A DNA stretch of 64,000 bases from Parietaria judaica (GCA_954871525.1 OX940863.1:25060001-25124000), one strand, 5' to 3'; shown: positions 1 to 12,045, numbered from the stretch's first letter. The notes: a model not told the origin generated them from the letters alone. A program made the numbers and translations.

Positions 1-236
1 GAACATTCATTTCATAGTAAATACTATGATTCAGAAAACGTTCTGGATATGGCCATGAATGCAAATCAATGCTGAAACGTTACAAAGTTATCATACAATC
101 TCATGAACATCTATAAATTGGAAGATGCTCGGCTTTGTTTCGACACACCACGAAAACCTTATTTTCGAACTTCTCAGAGATTCTTTCCGAGCTTTGTACT
201 TCCGTTTTTCACTCCGTGCGAAGCTCAAAATCACTC

Positions 237-282
<46 letters not shown>

Positions 283-490
283 GGGTTGAGATCTTTGCAA
301 GTTTCGTTCGCCGTTGCGGAGACAACGGTTGCGCCGTTTTATCCTGGGAAGTGACGCAGTCCGGCAGCGGAGGCGAATCGCTTTAAGGAAAACGTCCTAG
401 ACGTGACTCGGTACGATCTCTTTACCTTCATTTTCTCAGGAAACATCGCTCGGTGGAAGAACGCAGATCTTCACCAATCTTCAGGTATTT
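1..490 (+). repeat. Degenerate LTR remnant with an (AT)n tract
   Basis: The stretch around 120-400 resembles, in degraded form, the reverse complement of the 733-bp LTRs at 20295-21027 and 23816-24548. Shared landmarks in the same order are a TTTCGACACACCACG-like block near 138, a TTTTCACTCCG block near 208, a TTATCCTGGGAAG block near 340 and a GAGGCGAATCG block near 370. It is interrupted by about 20 AT dinucleotides at 241-280. No terminal TG/CA or target duplication is preserved, so it is read as an old plus-strand fragment of that LTR family. Short open frames here are driven by the AT repeat and are not genes. Confidence 0.5.
241..280. repeat. (AT)n microsatellite
   Basis: Twenty uninterrupted AT units inside the degenerate LTR remnant; a likely length-polymorphic site. 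Confidence 0.95.
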
Positions 491-1149
491 TCTTTCCTAA
501 ATCTTTCAAAATCTTTTCTTCATATGTACTCGTAGAGCTATTATAAACTACATCACTTGCTACCGGTCAAGTGACGGAAAACATGAAAAAATCTAACGCA
601 ATCAAGTTTGGGTACATTAGCCGTCGAAAATAAACATTGGGTACATGATCCGCAACCGATCAAACATTGGGTACATTAGTCGCAGTTTACCCTTTAATCT
701 TTTAAATATGTGCTTCTACTTGTTTTCTTTGGTTTTATACTACCAATATCAATATATCACTGGGAGAGTTTTTGGGTTTACTTATCAAATTAGAGACCAA
801 AATATCGTTTATTAATGAGTTCATGTTTGTTTGTTTGTTTTTTTTCATTTTGGGTTACATGATTACATCTGTTATTTTTTTATAGTTTGTGTATGAATTT
901 TATTTTAAACAACTTGACATGGACTTTAATGAATATGTACTGTTTATGGACAGTGTTCTAGTTGTTCATCATTATTAAAACTAGACTCTAAGAGGAGAAC
1001 AAAGTTTCCGAATAACGACGAGAAGTACTGATGTATCTCTTCTGACATCTTGTTATAATATAGTCTTGAAGTTTTTTTTTTTTTTTAAGGCAAATAGTCT
1101 TGAAGTTAAAAATAGGTATAAAAAAAAAAATGATTTTTACTTGGAATTT

Positions 1150-1181
<32 letters not shown>

Positions 1182-1664
1182 TCAATCAAATAATAGACAT
1201 AGTACAAAAAGTAAAAACTTTCAAGTAATACGTGAAATTTGGTTAAAATGAACGCTCTAAAGGTTTAAATATAATATATGATAAAAATAACGAGTTAAAC
1301 TTAGACCGAGAATTGGACCATGATCAGAGTTTTTTTTGTTTTGTTTTTGTTTACATCCGTTTTGCCTGAGTTACCAATTCATAACCAAGTTAAACTAGGA
1401 CCGATCGATATCTGCTTCACGGTTTTCCCACATGTTTTCTTAATTATCATATGATTTCTCAATTTCTTAGTTTTTACGTTTCTCGCTACTTTTTTTTTCC
1501 TTGCGGCTAAAAATTGTTTATAAAAAAAAACTAAACAAAATTTAGAGTTTTGGAGGGCTGTAAAGAACAAACCCTCAACCGAATTTAAAATTAATAACTC
1601 TGATTTACAATTTTTTACTCGTGTGTTCTCGGTTTATTTTACAAAAAACAGGTAAATGGTTAAA
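491..1664. other. AT-rich intergenic DNA with no recognisable gene
   Basis: No coding exon is visible. It contains a short repeated phrase (variants of AACATTGGGTACAT at about 607-680), poly-T runs near 1071-1087 and an AT dinucleotide run at about 1159-1182. The small open frames are low-complexity. Confidence 0.6.
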
Positions 1665-1965
1665 AAAAAGTTAAATGCTGCTCACGGCGTCGCGGTCGGT
1701 CGCGACGGAATCGCCGGAATCGCCAAACAGCGAGTCGCGACGCATCGCGATGGTGAGTCTGGCGACGCATCGCGACGAGCTGAATGCGAGGGAGAGAGGC
1801 AGCGTCTGTGAGAGGGAGAGAGAGAGAGAGAGAGGGAGAGAGGTGCAGCTCGAATCGCGAAACGCCGGGATTTTTGGCTCCGAGTCGCGATGAGTCGCGA
1901 TGCGCCGGAGAACGCCGCGATGCGTCGCGATGCGCTGGAGTTCGTCGCCAGTTGCAGCTCTTTCG
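1665..1965. repeat. GC-rich TCGCGA-word cluster with a (GA)n tract
   Basis: The palindromic hexamer TCGCGA or close variants (GTCGCGA, ATCGCGA, GCGTCGCGA) recurs about ten times over some 270 bp, at irregular spacing, in otherwise AT-rich DNA. A GA microsatellite lies at about 1815-1838. The cluster could be subterminal repeats of a transposon, a degenerate tandem array or a protein-binding platform. No coding function is supported: the frames that cross it are Arg/Glu-rich and unconserved in look. Confidence 0.55.
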
Positions 1966-2555
1966 CTACCTACAACTTTACGTACAAAACCAACTTTTTG
2001 TGTGGCAAATTTATGATTTTCTTATTATCTTATTCTTATATATCACTACAATAAACGAGCCCGTACGCTCATGGTCATGGATCCCAAGCTATCTTATCAA
2101 ATAAATAAATGTTGAATCGATCTAAAGGACAACACGTTTTTATATTTGTGCTCGTCTTTTTGTTTGTTGTTGCATACAACCAAGGTGCAAAATTTCGGAA
2201 AAATCGCTCGACTTTTGGGTCGATTTTCGTTTTTCGGGGGCTACCGAAATGAAAGCCTTCTCGTTTCGCTGTCGTTTTCCCTTTTGCCGAGACTTTCGCA
2301 ACGACATTCGCATTTCATGTCGTCTGTCGTTTTTGGCCTGCAAAACGACGAAACGTGTTGCGATATTTGACAAAACTAGGGTTTGAGCCATTTTTCCCCA
2401 TTTCCCACTCTTTTCGCCGCGAGTTTCCTTTCCCTGCGAATTTCCACCCGATTTCCCTCTGCTCCTCCCCATTTCTTCCCTTTTTTCGCTCGAAGGAAGA
2501 GGTAAGGTGAAGGAAATCCGAGCTTGGTTGTGTATTTTTTTACCAAATTTCGTTT

Positions 2556-3262
2556 TTGTTGTTCATGAGTTCTAGGGCGGGGCATCTCCAACCGGTTCTT
2601 TACCTCGTTCAAATGATTCTGGGAATGGCTCCGGTGACGGAGGAGGAGGAGGGGGAGGGGGAGGAGGACGAGAATGAGGGGGAGGAGGAGGCGGTTATCT
2701 CACAGACCCAGACCCCTATGGTGATGGGCGTACAACGGACTACTACGGTGACGTGGGTTCGCACGGTGGATCATCCCATGGCAGGACGACTACCTCGTCG
2801 CATGGGTTATTTCACCCGGCTTCCTCTTCGAATCCGCCTGGTGCCCGTCCGCCACATGATGAGTATTATGATGCGAACCAGAACTTCGATCGTTATTTTG
2901 ATAGCTTCTGGCTAGGCGTGCCGCCCACACCGCCGGCTTCACCACCGCCGCGATCTTCGTCACCGCCGCAGTCGACCGACATCGACAGTTTGACATCGAG
3001 ATTCGAAATAATGTCATTCTGTACGTCAGACGGCACGATCCGGGGCCCCGCTGGTGAAATTATACAAAGACCACCGATTCGTCGATATCCGGATTTTTTT
3101 AATTCTCAACACGATCGTCGGTTTAGACCAGTACAACTACGAATCGCATGTTCAGACGTACTTAGCTAACTACGCTTCCATGATCTCGTGGTATGATTAC
3201 TGTTCTTACCAGACTGAGCAGCCTCACATTTTCCAGCAGCCACGTTCATCGAGCTTCTTTTG
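2556..3262 (+). pseudogene. Decayed Gly-rich/Pro-rich coding-like region
   Basis: A GC-rich block reads as a poly-Gly tract (about 2640-2695), then a Gly/Ser/His-rich stretch and a Pro/Ser run with PPTPPASPPPRSSSPP at about 2925-2970. It then shifts frame near 3040-3120 into a Tyr-rich tail that ends in a stop at 3261-3263. At least one in-frame TGA (near 2676) and one frameshift break it, so no intact product can come from it. I do not recognise the family. The flanks at 2200-2350 and 3490-3640 are rich in CGAAACG/TTTTCG words, which might be subterminal repeats of a DNA transposon of which this is the relic. Function unknown. Confidence 0.35.
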
Positions 3263-4436
3263 AGTTTTCTATGTTTGCTTTGTTTTGTTGTACTCTATGA
3301 CTTTACTATCGGTGTGTTTTTATTTATGACTGTGTACTCTACTACTCAGAGCGTGTGCTTTGCTACTTTATGGTATCATATTTATTATTATTATATGGTT
3401 TTATGGTTATGTGTCATATTTATTAAATAGATAATTTAGAAATTAAAACCATATAAAAATATAGTTGGAAATACTCAAATATTTTTTTACAAAATATCCA
3501 TGCGAAAAGTGCGGTAAATGCGGTATGCGGCATGCCCTTTTTTTCCGATTTGCCCATCGACATACCCATCGGCAAGCGATATATCCGTAAAACGGAAAAT
3601 GCGAAACGAAAACGGCAAGCGGCATTTTAAACCTTGATATAACCAAGATCATTAAAGTCATTTTGTTTTTTGTTCTGTTTTATTTTGTTTGATGGAAATG
3701 ACCTGTTTTTGGTTGGTGGAAAAAGCTTTTTGTAAGTCAACTACATTATGGCTGCAATTTCTTCATTAGATTTCTTGTGAATAAGAGAATTTTGGAATTT
3801 GATTGTTATTATCACTCAAGGGGAAATATATAGTTATAGTTTGTTTGAAACATTGCGTTCAATGCATGATAATTGTACGATTATAAACTAATATATTTGG
3901 TTTTGATAATAACAATAATACTTAAGCTTGCATTTCTCTTATTTTATTGAGACACAACCTCCTATAATGAGCATTTTGAAACGCGTCAACTTCAAGATGC
4001 TATAATTTTTTACTCGAGTGTTCGATTTGAGCGTACAACATAACAAAGCCTAACATCGATGGTTTTAGTTGCGCATTTTCATATATTTTTTCATTTAATT
4101 TGCTTATGTTTTTATAATGTTTGGCAGATTTTTTGCATTGAAAAGCCTAACTTTTCTCGGAAATTGAGGTCTCGAGAGAATTTCGAATTGATGCCCGGAT
4201 TCTGAAATTCGTAGCGATTGACATTCTTGCGTGAGTCCACAACCAAGCTTGTTCGAGTCTCTCCGAGCGTCGAGATTACCACTTTTAGCAAAAAGCCAAA
4301 AAGAACAAAGAAGTTCCTTAGCCTTCTTGGTAGGAAATACTTAGCTTTTTATTAGATTATTTTTCCAGAGAAAATTATATAACAATAAAAAGAAAATACT
4401 GCTATAACTGTTTCTTATATTGGATTTCAGAGTAGT
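3263..4436. other. AT-rich intergenic DNA
   Basis: No gene seen. A short GC-richer patch at 3490-3640 repeats CGG/CGAAAACGG words like those near 2200-2350. Confidence 0.5.
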
Positions 4437-4445
4437 CATTACGGT

Positions 4446-6006
4446 GGGTTATTACCGGCATATGTTCATGTTCTTTTGCAAACATCCGATTTATGTTCTC
4501 GTTTTTTTTTCGCGGCATATATTCCATAAGTCTTAAAACGTACTCAAAGTCAACCTCCGTTAATACTTCCGTCTACGTCCGTTAGTTTGTCACGCCCTTA
4601 ATACCGGCATATGTTCCCGTTCTTTTGCAAATATCCTACTTATGTTCCCGTTCTTTCTATTTCTGATTTTTTTTATCATTTAAAAAAAGTACTAATTTTT
4701 TCCATTTTTTATTTTCTTAATAATATTTTTTTAGACGATAAAAGTACAATTTTTATATGATACTAATTATTTTTAAGCGGTAAAATTACTCTTTTTTTTT
4801 TAAATCTTCATTCTCTCATCGATGTAGAATTGATCTTCATTTTTAATCCAGAAATCCTCTTTCGTCGTGGAAGTCTTTGATCTCCGCTTCTAACAAGCTC
4901 TCAAATCCTTAATTACCCTAACCAAAGCACCAACCAATTGAATTGCCACAAAACCACGGTTCTCACCGACACCCGCGAGCTTCCGTCGTGGGAGGTTCGG
5001 TGCCGAGGAGAATTGGCATTGGGCAGAAGCAGTAAAGACACAAAGGAGGTTCTAGTGGACCGAGGTTGGGATCACCATGACCGATGACTATAGGAAAGCC
5101 ATCAATGACCTGTCTCCGAAGTGCTGGAAAATATTGCAACGAAAATAAAATTGAGATAGGGTCAAGTGGGTCGAAATGTTGAACACCCAAGTTGAACGCT
5201 TTCTTCAAAACGAAGTATCGAAAGCTATCTAGATATTATGAGTTTGCTTCCCATTAAATTTTCACTCTGTAATTTTAATTTTCTATAGCTTCCTATTGTT
5301 TTATGTTGTGAGTCTTTGGGTAACGGAGTTCAAGGAGTCTTAGTTAGCTAGCGAACTTTGAAATGTTACGAAGTTTGGGGTTGACCGATTATATCCTGGG
5401 AAGCTAATTGCCTAACGAAACTCAAGCACGTAGATGAGGCGAATCAAGCTTTAATTAAGGAGAGATTTCAACACGTCTCGGGAATCACTAACGTTTTCTA
5501 TTTACAGGATATCAAGAACAATCGGACAAAAGAGATAAGCCGATGCTCGTCAAATTCAATAACACATCGATATGTATTTTGAATTTACTCGCTACTATTT
5601 TTCTATAATTTATTTCTCATATATTATCATCTCTAGAAAATATACTTAGCGTTGCAAGGCTGTGAAACTCGGGCTCTGCTCGAACCAATCGGTGAAGATG
5701 AAGTTTGTCGAGGTGTACATGACACGTGGCAAAAACAAACGGATATAGACGGAAGTATTAACAGAGGTTGAATTTGAGTATGTTTGAAGACTTATGGAAT
5801 ATATGCCACTAAACAAAAAAAGAACAGGAACATAAGTCGGATATTTGCAAAAGAACGGGAACATATGCCAGTCTCAAGGGCGTGACCCATGGCAAAAACT
5901 AACGGACATAGACGGAAGTGTTAACGGAGGTTGACTTTGAGTACGTTTTAAGACTTATGGAATATATGCCGCAAAAAAAAACGGGAACATATGCCGGTAA
6001 TAACTC
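4446..6006. mobile_element. Foldback Mutator-like element with long terminal inverted repeats
   Basis: The left end GGGTTATTACCGGCATATG and the right end, read on the other strand as GAGTTATTACCGGCATATG, are inverted copies. The similarity continues inward for roughly 200 bp (left about 4446-4660, right about 5735-6006) with shared words such as GACGGAAGTATTAAC and GGAATATATGCC. The flanks CATTACGGT (4437-4445) and CATTATTGT (6007-6015) match at 7 of 9 bases, as expected for an aged 9-bp Mutator-type target duplication. Each arm holds an internal near-duplication. There is no transposase, so it is non-autonomous. The centre carries a degenerate LTR and a GC-richer stretch at 4860-5170 that may be captured DNA. 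Confidence 0.6.
5235..5640 (+). repeat. Degenerate LTR fragment inside the foldback element
   Basis: Similar to the reverse complement of the 733-bp LTRs of the nested element at 20.3-24.5 kb. Shared blocks are TTTATGTTGTGAGTCTTTGG (5298-5318), TATATCCTGGGAAGC (5389), GAGGCGAATCAAGCTTTAA (about 5437) and GCCGATGCTCGTC (about 5540). Many substitutions show it is much older than the copies at 20-24 kb. Confidence 0.65.
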
Positions 6007-6015
6007 CATTATTGT

Positions 6016-6438
6016 ATATACATCAGAACCTCTTCTTTAAATTAATAAATTCAATTAAATAATTTTTTTTATTAATCTTGATTATAACTAATATATTAAT
6101 TTATTACTCGATAAATTAATAATCTCCTCTATAATATAATAAATTCTCTCGTCTCAACAATATTAGTTTAATATTATTTTAGGGAAGTTCTAAGATGTAT
6201 ATTATTGTTTTGTTCATATATACATAGTATACGCATCAAAATATATGTATCTAAGGTCGTCACAAAAATTTTAAAAAAATAAAATCCAGGATCATGAAAA
6301 TATAGTTTTTATGCTTCAAGGGAAAAACGGCCATATCTAAAGACTAAAACTCGAGCCTAATAAACAAGCAAATACACTATCAGACAACGTAATTAAAACT
6401 CCAAAGCTTATTTACTAAAACATATTCATACAACGAGC
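6016..6438. other. AT-rich spacer downstream of the xylanase gene
   Basis: Lies beyond the stop codon of the minus-strand xylanase and should hold its 3' untranslated region and poly(A) signals. AATAAA-like words occur on the minus strand but none stands out. Confidence 0.4.
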
Positions 6439-9400
6439 TTAGAGATGTATGGGCACCAGCAGAGGCGAATCGCCCTTTTCTAGAACAAACGACCAGGAAA
6501 ATGTGTCCGACCCGGTAGTGATTTCGACGGTGTAAGTCCCATGGAAGCCTCTGAACTTGAACTGTCCGTCACCATCAACCCGATCCCCATCGCATTTAGT
6601 ACGGAACTCGTCTCTGAGCATCTGAAACCGCTCTCCGGCCTCATTGATCTCGCCTTCTGCCCCGACCAAACACGAAACGTTCTTGGAATTCTTCGTCATA
6701 TACAGCTCCCAGAAGCCCCACAGCATGATGCCTTCCACCGCCGGATGCGCGAATGCTTCACGAATCATAACCTCCAAATCCTCAGCCCTAACCCGCTCGT
6801 CTGCCGAAAATACCTCAAGTTCCGTGAACCATATCGGTAATCCGAGGATGCTCAGCTTGTTGAGAGCCGAGCGGATAACCGGGCCAACAGGGCACTCGTT
6901 GTGCCCTTGAATCCCGATGCCTCCGACAGGAGCGCCTTGCCTGATCAGATATTCGATGCGCTCAACGTATTTCTCCGGTGACGATCGAACGTCTCTGGCA
7001 TCCTCGACGTGGTATTCATTCGTGAAGAGAATCGCAGCCGGGTCTAATTCTTTCACTCGCTTGAACATCTTCGTAATGAATTCATCTCCCAACCTGTCGC
7101 GCTAGTGTTAGGCATGTTTAAGCTGTTATTTCTTTTCTTTTTAATATGCTTCTTTAATGGTTAATTTTTATACTTAAGATAATTTATTTTTTATATTTAT
7201 AATATTCATTGTCGTTTTGTTGACACGGGTTTCATCCACTACAAGTGAGGTATATTAATAAATTTTAGACGGGGTTCTGAAAAATAAACCTGTCGCGGTA
7301 GAACGAGCCGTGAAGAGTCTCATTGACTACGTCGTAGTGAGCGAATTTTCCAACAAACCGTTTCAAAATGCCTTGAAGGCGCTCCTCGACGGCTTGCCAC
7401 AAGTCATTTTTGGTCAGAGATCGGAGCCGCTTCGGGTCGTTCCCTTCAACTTCCCAAAAGAGGCAATGGCCTCGGACTTGGACATCGTTTTCTCGGCAAA
7501 ATTGCGACATCTCTTCCGCATCGTCATAATTAAGTGATCTTCCCTGCTCGCATTCCGTGTGATGCCACTTCAACTCGTTTGAGAAGACGGCCCAGTTGAA
7601 GTTTTCGAGGAAGAACTTCTTAAAGTCTTCGTTGTGTAGGTTCGATCTTTGCAGACAAGAACCAAAAGGAAAGCTGTTTTCTCTTTGCCACACTTTCACG
7701 GAGCTGATTCGCCCAGAATTCGCTCCGGAAAATTTCAGGACGACATCGCGCTTACGGACCTGTAACACAATTTCAGCGATGATAATATTTACTATAATGG
7801 TGAGTTTGTTGAGAATCATTTTATAACATATTCTTAAATAGCTACCAAAATAATTTAATAGAATTAAGAAAAAAATTAATAAACTCACCTTGTCAGTTTG
7901 TTTCTTCAAGTGGGCAAATCTTGCCCGTCGATCCACCGGAAAAACAAAAAATCCGGCAAGATGCAAGTCAATCCCTGGCTCGGGGCCAAAGACGAATATC
8001 TTAACATTCGAACGCTGTTTCTCAACTCTGAAGGAGCCGGAAATCTCGTACCATCTGTCACTGTCAGCCTCAACTTCACACACATTGACCCAACGGTCAG
8101 GCTCGCTCTTCATGGCTCGAGTGACCTCAAGTTTAACGGCCACTTTTTGTCGACCTTGTTTGCCATGACCAACCCTTACCCAACCAGAAACCTGGTACGT
8201 CACGAAGAGTTTGATCGTGTCGGTGATGTTCTGTCCCGGACCCATCCAGTCTTCAGTTCTTTTGGTCGATAACAGGAAACGGCGAGTGACGGCCGTATTG
8301 TTGGATTGTCCATTGTTGTGAGGCCCAAGGGAATCTCTAGCCAATGGTGGAAGTGGCAGTGGTGAAGTACTCTTAACGTGCAGAGAGCAGCCATTTCCAG
8401 ACCAATCGTCAGTGTTTCCCGATGTTAGATTGCTGTTCTTGATTATATTGATCCCAAATGATGTTTCACACTGAACAAGACCGTGGTCGTGGAGGTGAAA
8501 GATCGTTAAGGATTTCTCATCAGACAGAAAGATAAATGACTTAACAAAATTTATATTTTAAGACAGGGCCGAACCAAGGCGAAAATTGAAAGATGTGAAA
8601 CTTTAAGGGTAAAATTGAAAACTTCAAAGATTAAGGGAAAAAATTTAACAAAAATAAAGCTTGGGGGTTGGCTACCTCTTTTCCCTTCATTATACATTTT
8701 CCCCTATGTCAAGGTTCCGGCCTAAGACGATTACAAGGTTATAGGTTACTTCTCTCATTGTCAATTATTTGTTTTGAGAGAGAATTCCCAGGGTACTTGA
8801 CCGATATAACACGCGTTTATTACTAGTCTAAGGGTTTTGAGAAGAAAAAAAGGAGGATTTTTACACTCTTATACCTCAGTGTCTGACGGAAGTAAATGCC
8901 GGACATTGTTTGCAGTTGCACGGTTGATGAGAAAGCTATCGAGAAGAATATCGACACCACGAGAAGGCCCTTCTACATAAACCACGACGCTCGAGGGGTC
9001 ACCGTTTATGAGGAACTTCCCGTGCAACCGCCTCCAATCATTGTCTGTTGCCTGCACCCTATTATTTCTTAAAATATATAGAAGATGTACATATGAAATG
9101 CATAATAGTATATGCTACAAAGAAGAAGAAAAATAAGGCTAACTTGGCGACTTGAATGTATTCTGCTCGTCTGTTTTCCATCTCAAGACAGACGGTCGTG
9201 CAGACATCCGAGCTTGTGACACTGTTGTCATGGTGATCGAGTATGCGAACGTATGCATCAACTTCATAGGCGAGCTTTCGACAGACTCTTCCTGTGATGT
9301 CTTGTTCGATTCCCTGGTAGCTTTGTGTTCGGTCTCTCGTGCATGCGAAGAACCTGCCACTCCGTGGAAGAATACATTTCCCGTCTCGTCCCGGAAGAGA

Positions 9401-11133
9401 CCTGTGAACATCGACTACGCAGTCTTTTCCCGACCAGTGTTCCAAGCCGTCCTCAAAATTAGGATTCGCAATCATCTGGTTTTATGGCATCAGAATTCAC
9501 ATGTATGAGACTCGGACCCGTTCCTTTAGGTGAAGGCGGCGTGCGCTTAGGGCCTAAAATTTTAAAGGGTCCCCCAAAATTTATAATTAATATTGTTAAC
9601 AAACTGTATTTACATTTTGAAACATAGAAAGCTCATTTATATTTTGACATCTAAAAACGCTAGACGCTTTAGGCTTGAATGATACATTCGGTCATATTAT
9701 TATTTACAATTTTTGACTAAATATATTGGTTCGCTTAGGGGCTCCACAAACTCAGGCGACCCTAATTAGACAAAAAGTAAACTCATCACAAGAAAATAAT
9801 ATGGGACGGATATGCGTTTGTGGTTGAACCGAGCTCCAATAAACTCAAATTTCTATATTGTACACAGGGTAAAACACATGAATTTTCGAAAACTGCGCCT
9901 TTTTTCAAATTATAAAAAAGTATATGGCCTTGAATAAATAATTGATAGGCATGAATTAGGAAAAAAATGCATTACTTAATTGTACCTGCTGGATTTCTTT
10001 GATGACTACTGATTTAATGTGCAAGTCAACCCCCGGTGACGGGCCTTCCAAGTAAAAGACAATTTCCGTCTTGGGCCGAAGATACTCCAATGAAAATGTG
10101 CCTTCTAGCAAAGCCCATCTCCCCTCCGGCCCACAAACTCTATATACGAGTATACATATTGCGATTATTGGTTTGAATACCGGCTCTCGGTATCAATTAA
10201 AAACTGAAGTTTTGAGATAAATATCAGAAACCGATATTTACCGGTTTCAATTTTCAGAACCAGAACCAGGATTGACTTCCTAATGGAAAATCAGTATATA
10301 TCTGTCACAATTTAATTATACTTAAAAAAAAAAAAAAAAAAACGGGATTGTTATTATTATAGGCAGACATAGTTCCAATAATTATAACACAAATTCTAAT
10401 TTTTTTAGCCTAAATTCATATGAACTTTTAGGTTGATTCGTTTAGCTTTTCTAAAATTTAAATATAACTCCCGGAGTATTACTTTCAACAGATCTTAACA
10501 AAACTCGTACCGGAACCGGTTATCATTCCGTTCCAATATCAGTTATCATTTACCAAGTAAGATCTTAACAAAACTCCGATTTCAGCTAACAGCAAATTAG
10601 TATACACCGGTCTCGGAAGCGGGATTTACCGTTTTTCAGGAACCAAATTTAGAAACATGGAAAAAACCAGAACCGGAACTAAATACCTTAAAAAGCGCTT
10701 TTCGGTATATATTTACACACTTTATACACAGCAATTGACTCATAAACAAGTCTATATCGACAGAAACATTTCATAGAGAAATTCCCATCTCAGGCACATC
10801 ATTGAACACTTACTTGCTGATGTGAACGAATTCATGATCCGAACCCTGTCGAGCGAGCCTCAGAGTCGCCTGGATCCGCGAAGCTCGTCGGCGATCGCCG
10901 ATCGGGCCCGAAGCTCGGACGCGCGCGGCGACGGAGTACGCGACGCCGCGCGAGACCCGGCCCGTGAGGCTCTGCTCGAGCCCCTGCCACGCCTCGGTCC
11001 GACCCGAAACAACGGCGTAGAAGCTGGACGGGTCATCGTTGGATGCTCGAAGGGAAGCCGCGCAGCAATTGGCGCGCCAGTTGGTCAACGCTCGAGAGAA
11101 GTCGTGGTTGTGTACGATGTTCGTGTCGTTCAT
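6439..11133 (-). CDS. XYN1-like: GH10 endo-1,4-beta-xylanase with three CBM22 modules (seven exons)
   Basis: Cleaves internal beta-1,4-xylosyl bonds of xylan in the cell wall. Coding exons in order: 11133-10814, 10139-9986, 9475-9144, 9058-8875, 8470-7889, 7759-7290, 7093-6439, all with GT-AG introns and matching phases, giving 898 residues; plant XYN1-type proteins have a similar length. Residues 1-158, 159-330 and 331-524 are three CBM22 carbohydrate-binding modules (recurrent NPNFEDGLEHWSG-type starts). Residues 525-898 are the GH10 barrel, with the acid/base Glu in HYDVVNETLHG (about 670) and the nucleophile Glu in WFTELEV (about 772), plus GIGIQGH and GIMLWGFWE. Start chosen at the first ATG before NIVHNHDF; no signal peptide is visible, so a short upstream exon is possible. 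Oddities: exon 1 is GC-rich and has partial copies elsewhere in the window; an 11-bp direct repeat flanks intron 6; the intron 6 donor (GTTTAT) is weak. Confidence 0.9.
10145..10700. repeat. ACCGGT-rich repeat in xylanase intron 1
   Basis: Intron 1 (10140-10813) is filled by DNA rich in ACCGG/CCGGT words in both orientations (ACCGGCTC, ACCGGTTTC, ACCGGAACCGGTTATC, ACACCGGTCTCGG). Similar word-rich blocks occur at 30220-30480, 37060-37320, 40020-40460, 42600-43240 and 53190-53480. The pattern suggests non-autonomous DNA transposons with subterminal palindromes. Confidence 0.5.
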
Positions 11134-11173
11134 GTTGTGTGATGTTCGTGTACGAAGTATTTGAGTTGAGACG

Positions 11174-11185
11174 AGGTATATAACC
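11174..11185 (-). promoter_or_regulatory. Probable TATA box of the xylanase gene
   Basis: On the minus strand GGTTATATACC lies about 45 bp upstream of the ATG at 11133, implying a very short leader. This proximal promoter also occurs, diverged, in the duplicated xylanase fragment at 29828-29970. Confidence 0.4.
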
Positions 11186-12045
11186 CGCTTTTTGCTGCGG
11201 TTTTTTTGTTATCTTAGCGAGAGAAATTTGATTTTGTTTTTTTAGTTTTTTAATAGTCTGATATTTTTCTTGTGCCGTTTGTCAATTTTTTTTAGTCTTA
11301 ATCACATGAGATTTATATGTAATTAGATAAAAAGAACTGATTTTCAAAAAGAAGTATTCTTCGTACATATATATACATGTGTTATTCTGTTAAGAAAGAG
11401 TTTGATATACATATTTCAAAAGTGCTACAGTTTGTTGGGCTGGTTTCTGCAACTGCCAAATTAAACTCAGATTAGTAGTCAACTCTTATAAGTATCACAA
11501 ATTATGTCGGTTAATAATTTGAATTGAATTGTAAGTTTGTGGCTCATAAATCTGTGCATCTCTAAAGTTTTAATATTTTTTTAGTTATTTTGAGAGGACA
11601 AACCTTCTCAGATATATATGTATATACATACATTTTTACATCTTTATTTTTCAAAAGAGTGACACATACCAAAAAGTTATTGTTTTTTTTTTCTTTTCTT
11701 CTTGTTTGTCACTATAAGTTACAGTGTAAAAAAGAAAATGGAAGAAATTTATTATATCTATTTGTAGTAGTATTTTTCCATATATTTTTTTTCATAAATA
11801 ATGGATATTTACCATAAAAAAATTCCGCTATACAGATGATGATGATGTCATTTGTGTTTCAAGGCTGCGTTATAAAATAAAGTTAAATCAATGAATACTC
11901 AAGATTGAAAGAAAAATATTACAAATTTATTACTTCGTATTTCTTTACCTTGATTTTGGGATTTTTTTTTACTGAAAGTTGAATAAGTAACTCTATTTAT
12001 TTAAAATTGATATTTTATATTATTATTTTATTGTTTATTTATGAT
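11186..12045. other. Upstream intergenic DNA of the xylanase gene
   Basis: AT-rich with poly-T runs near 11680-11700. No coding exon or structured repeat was recognised. Confidence 0.5.

Noticed and set aside
91..386. Overlapping frames on both strands through the AT repeat
   Set aside because: Tyr-Ile runs come from the dinucleotide repeat; there is no family similarity.
2140..2612. Basic antisense frames at 2140-2612
   Set aside because: Composition-driven (Lys/Arg from CTTTTC runs); they overlap no recognisable domain.
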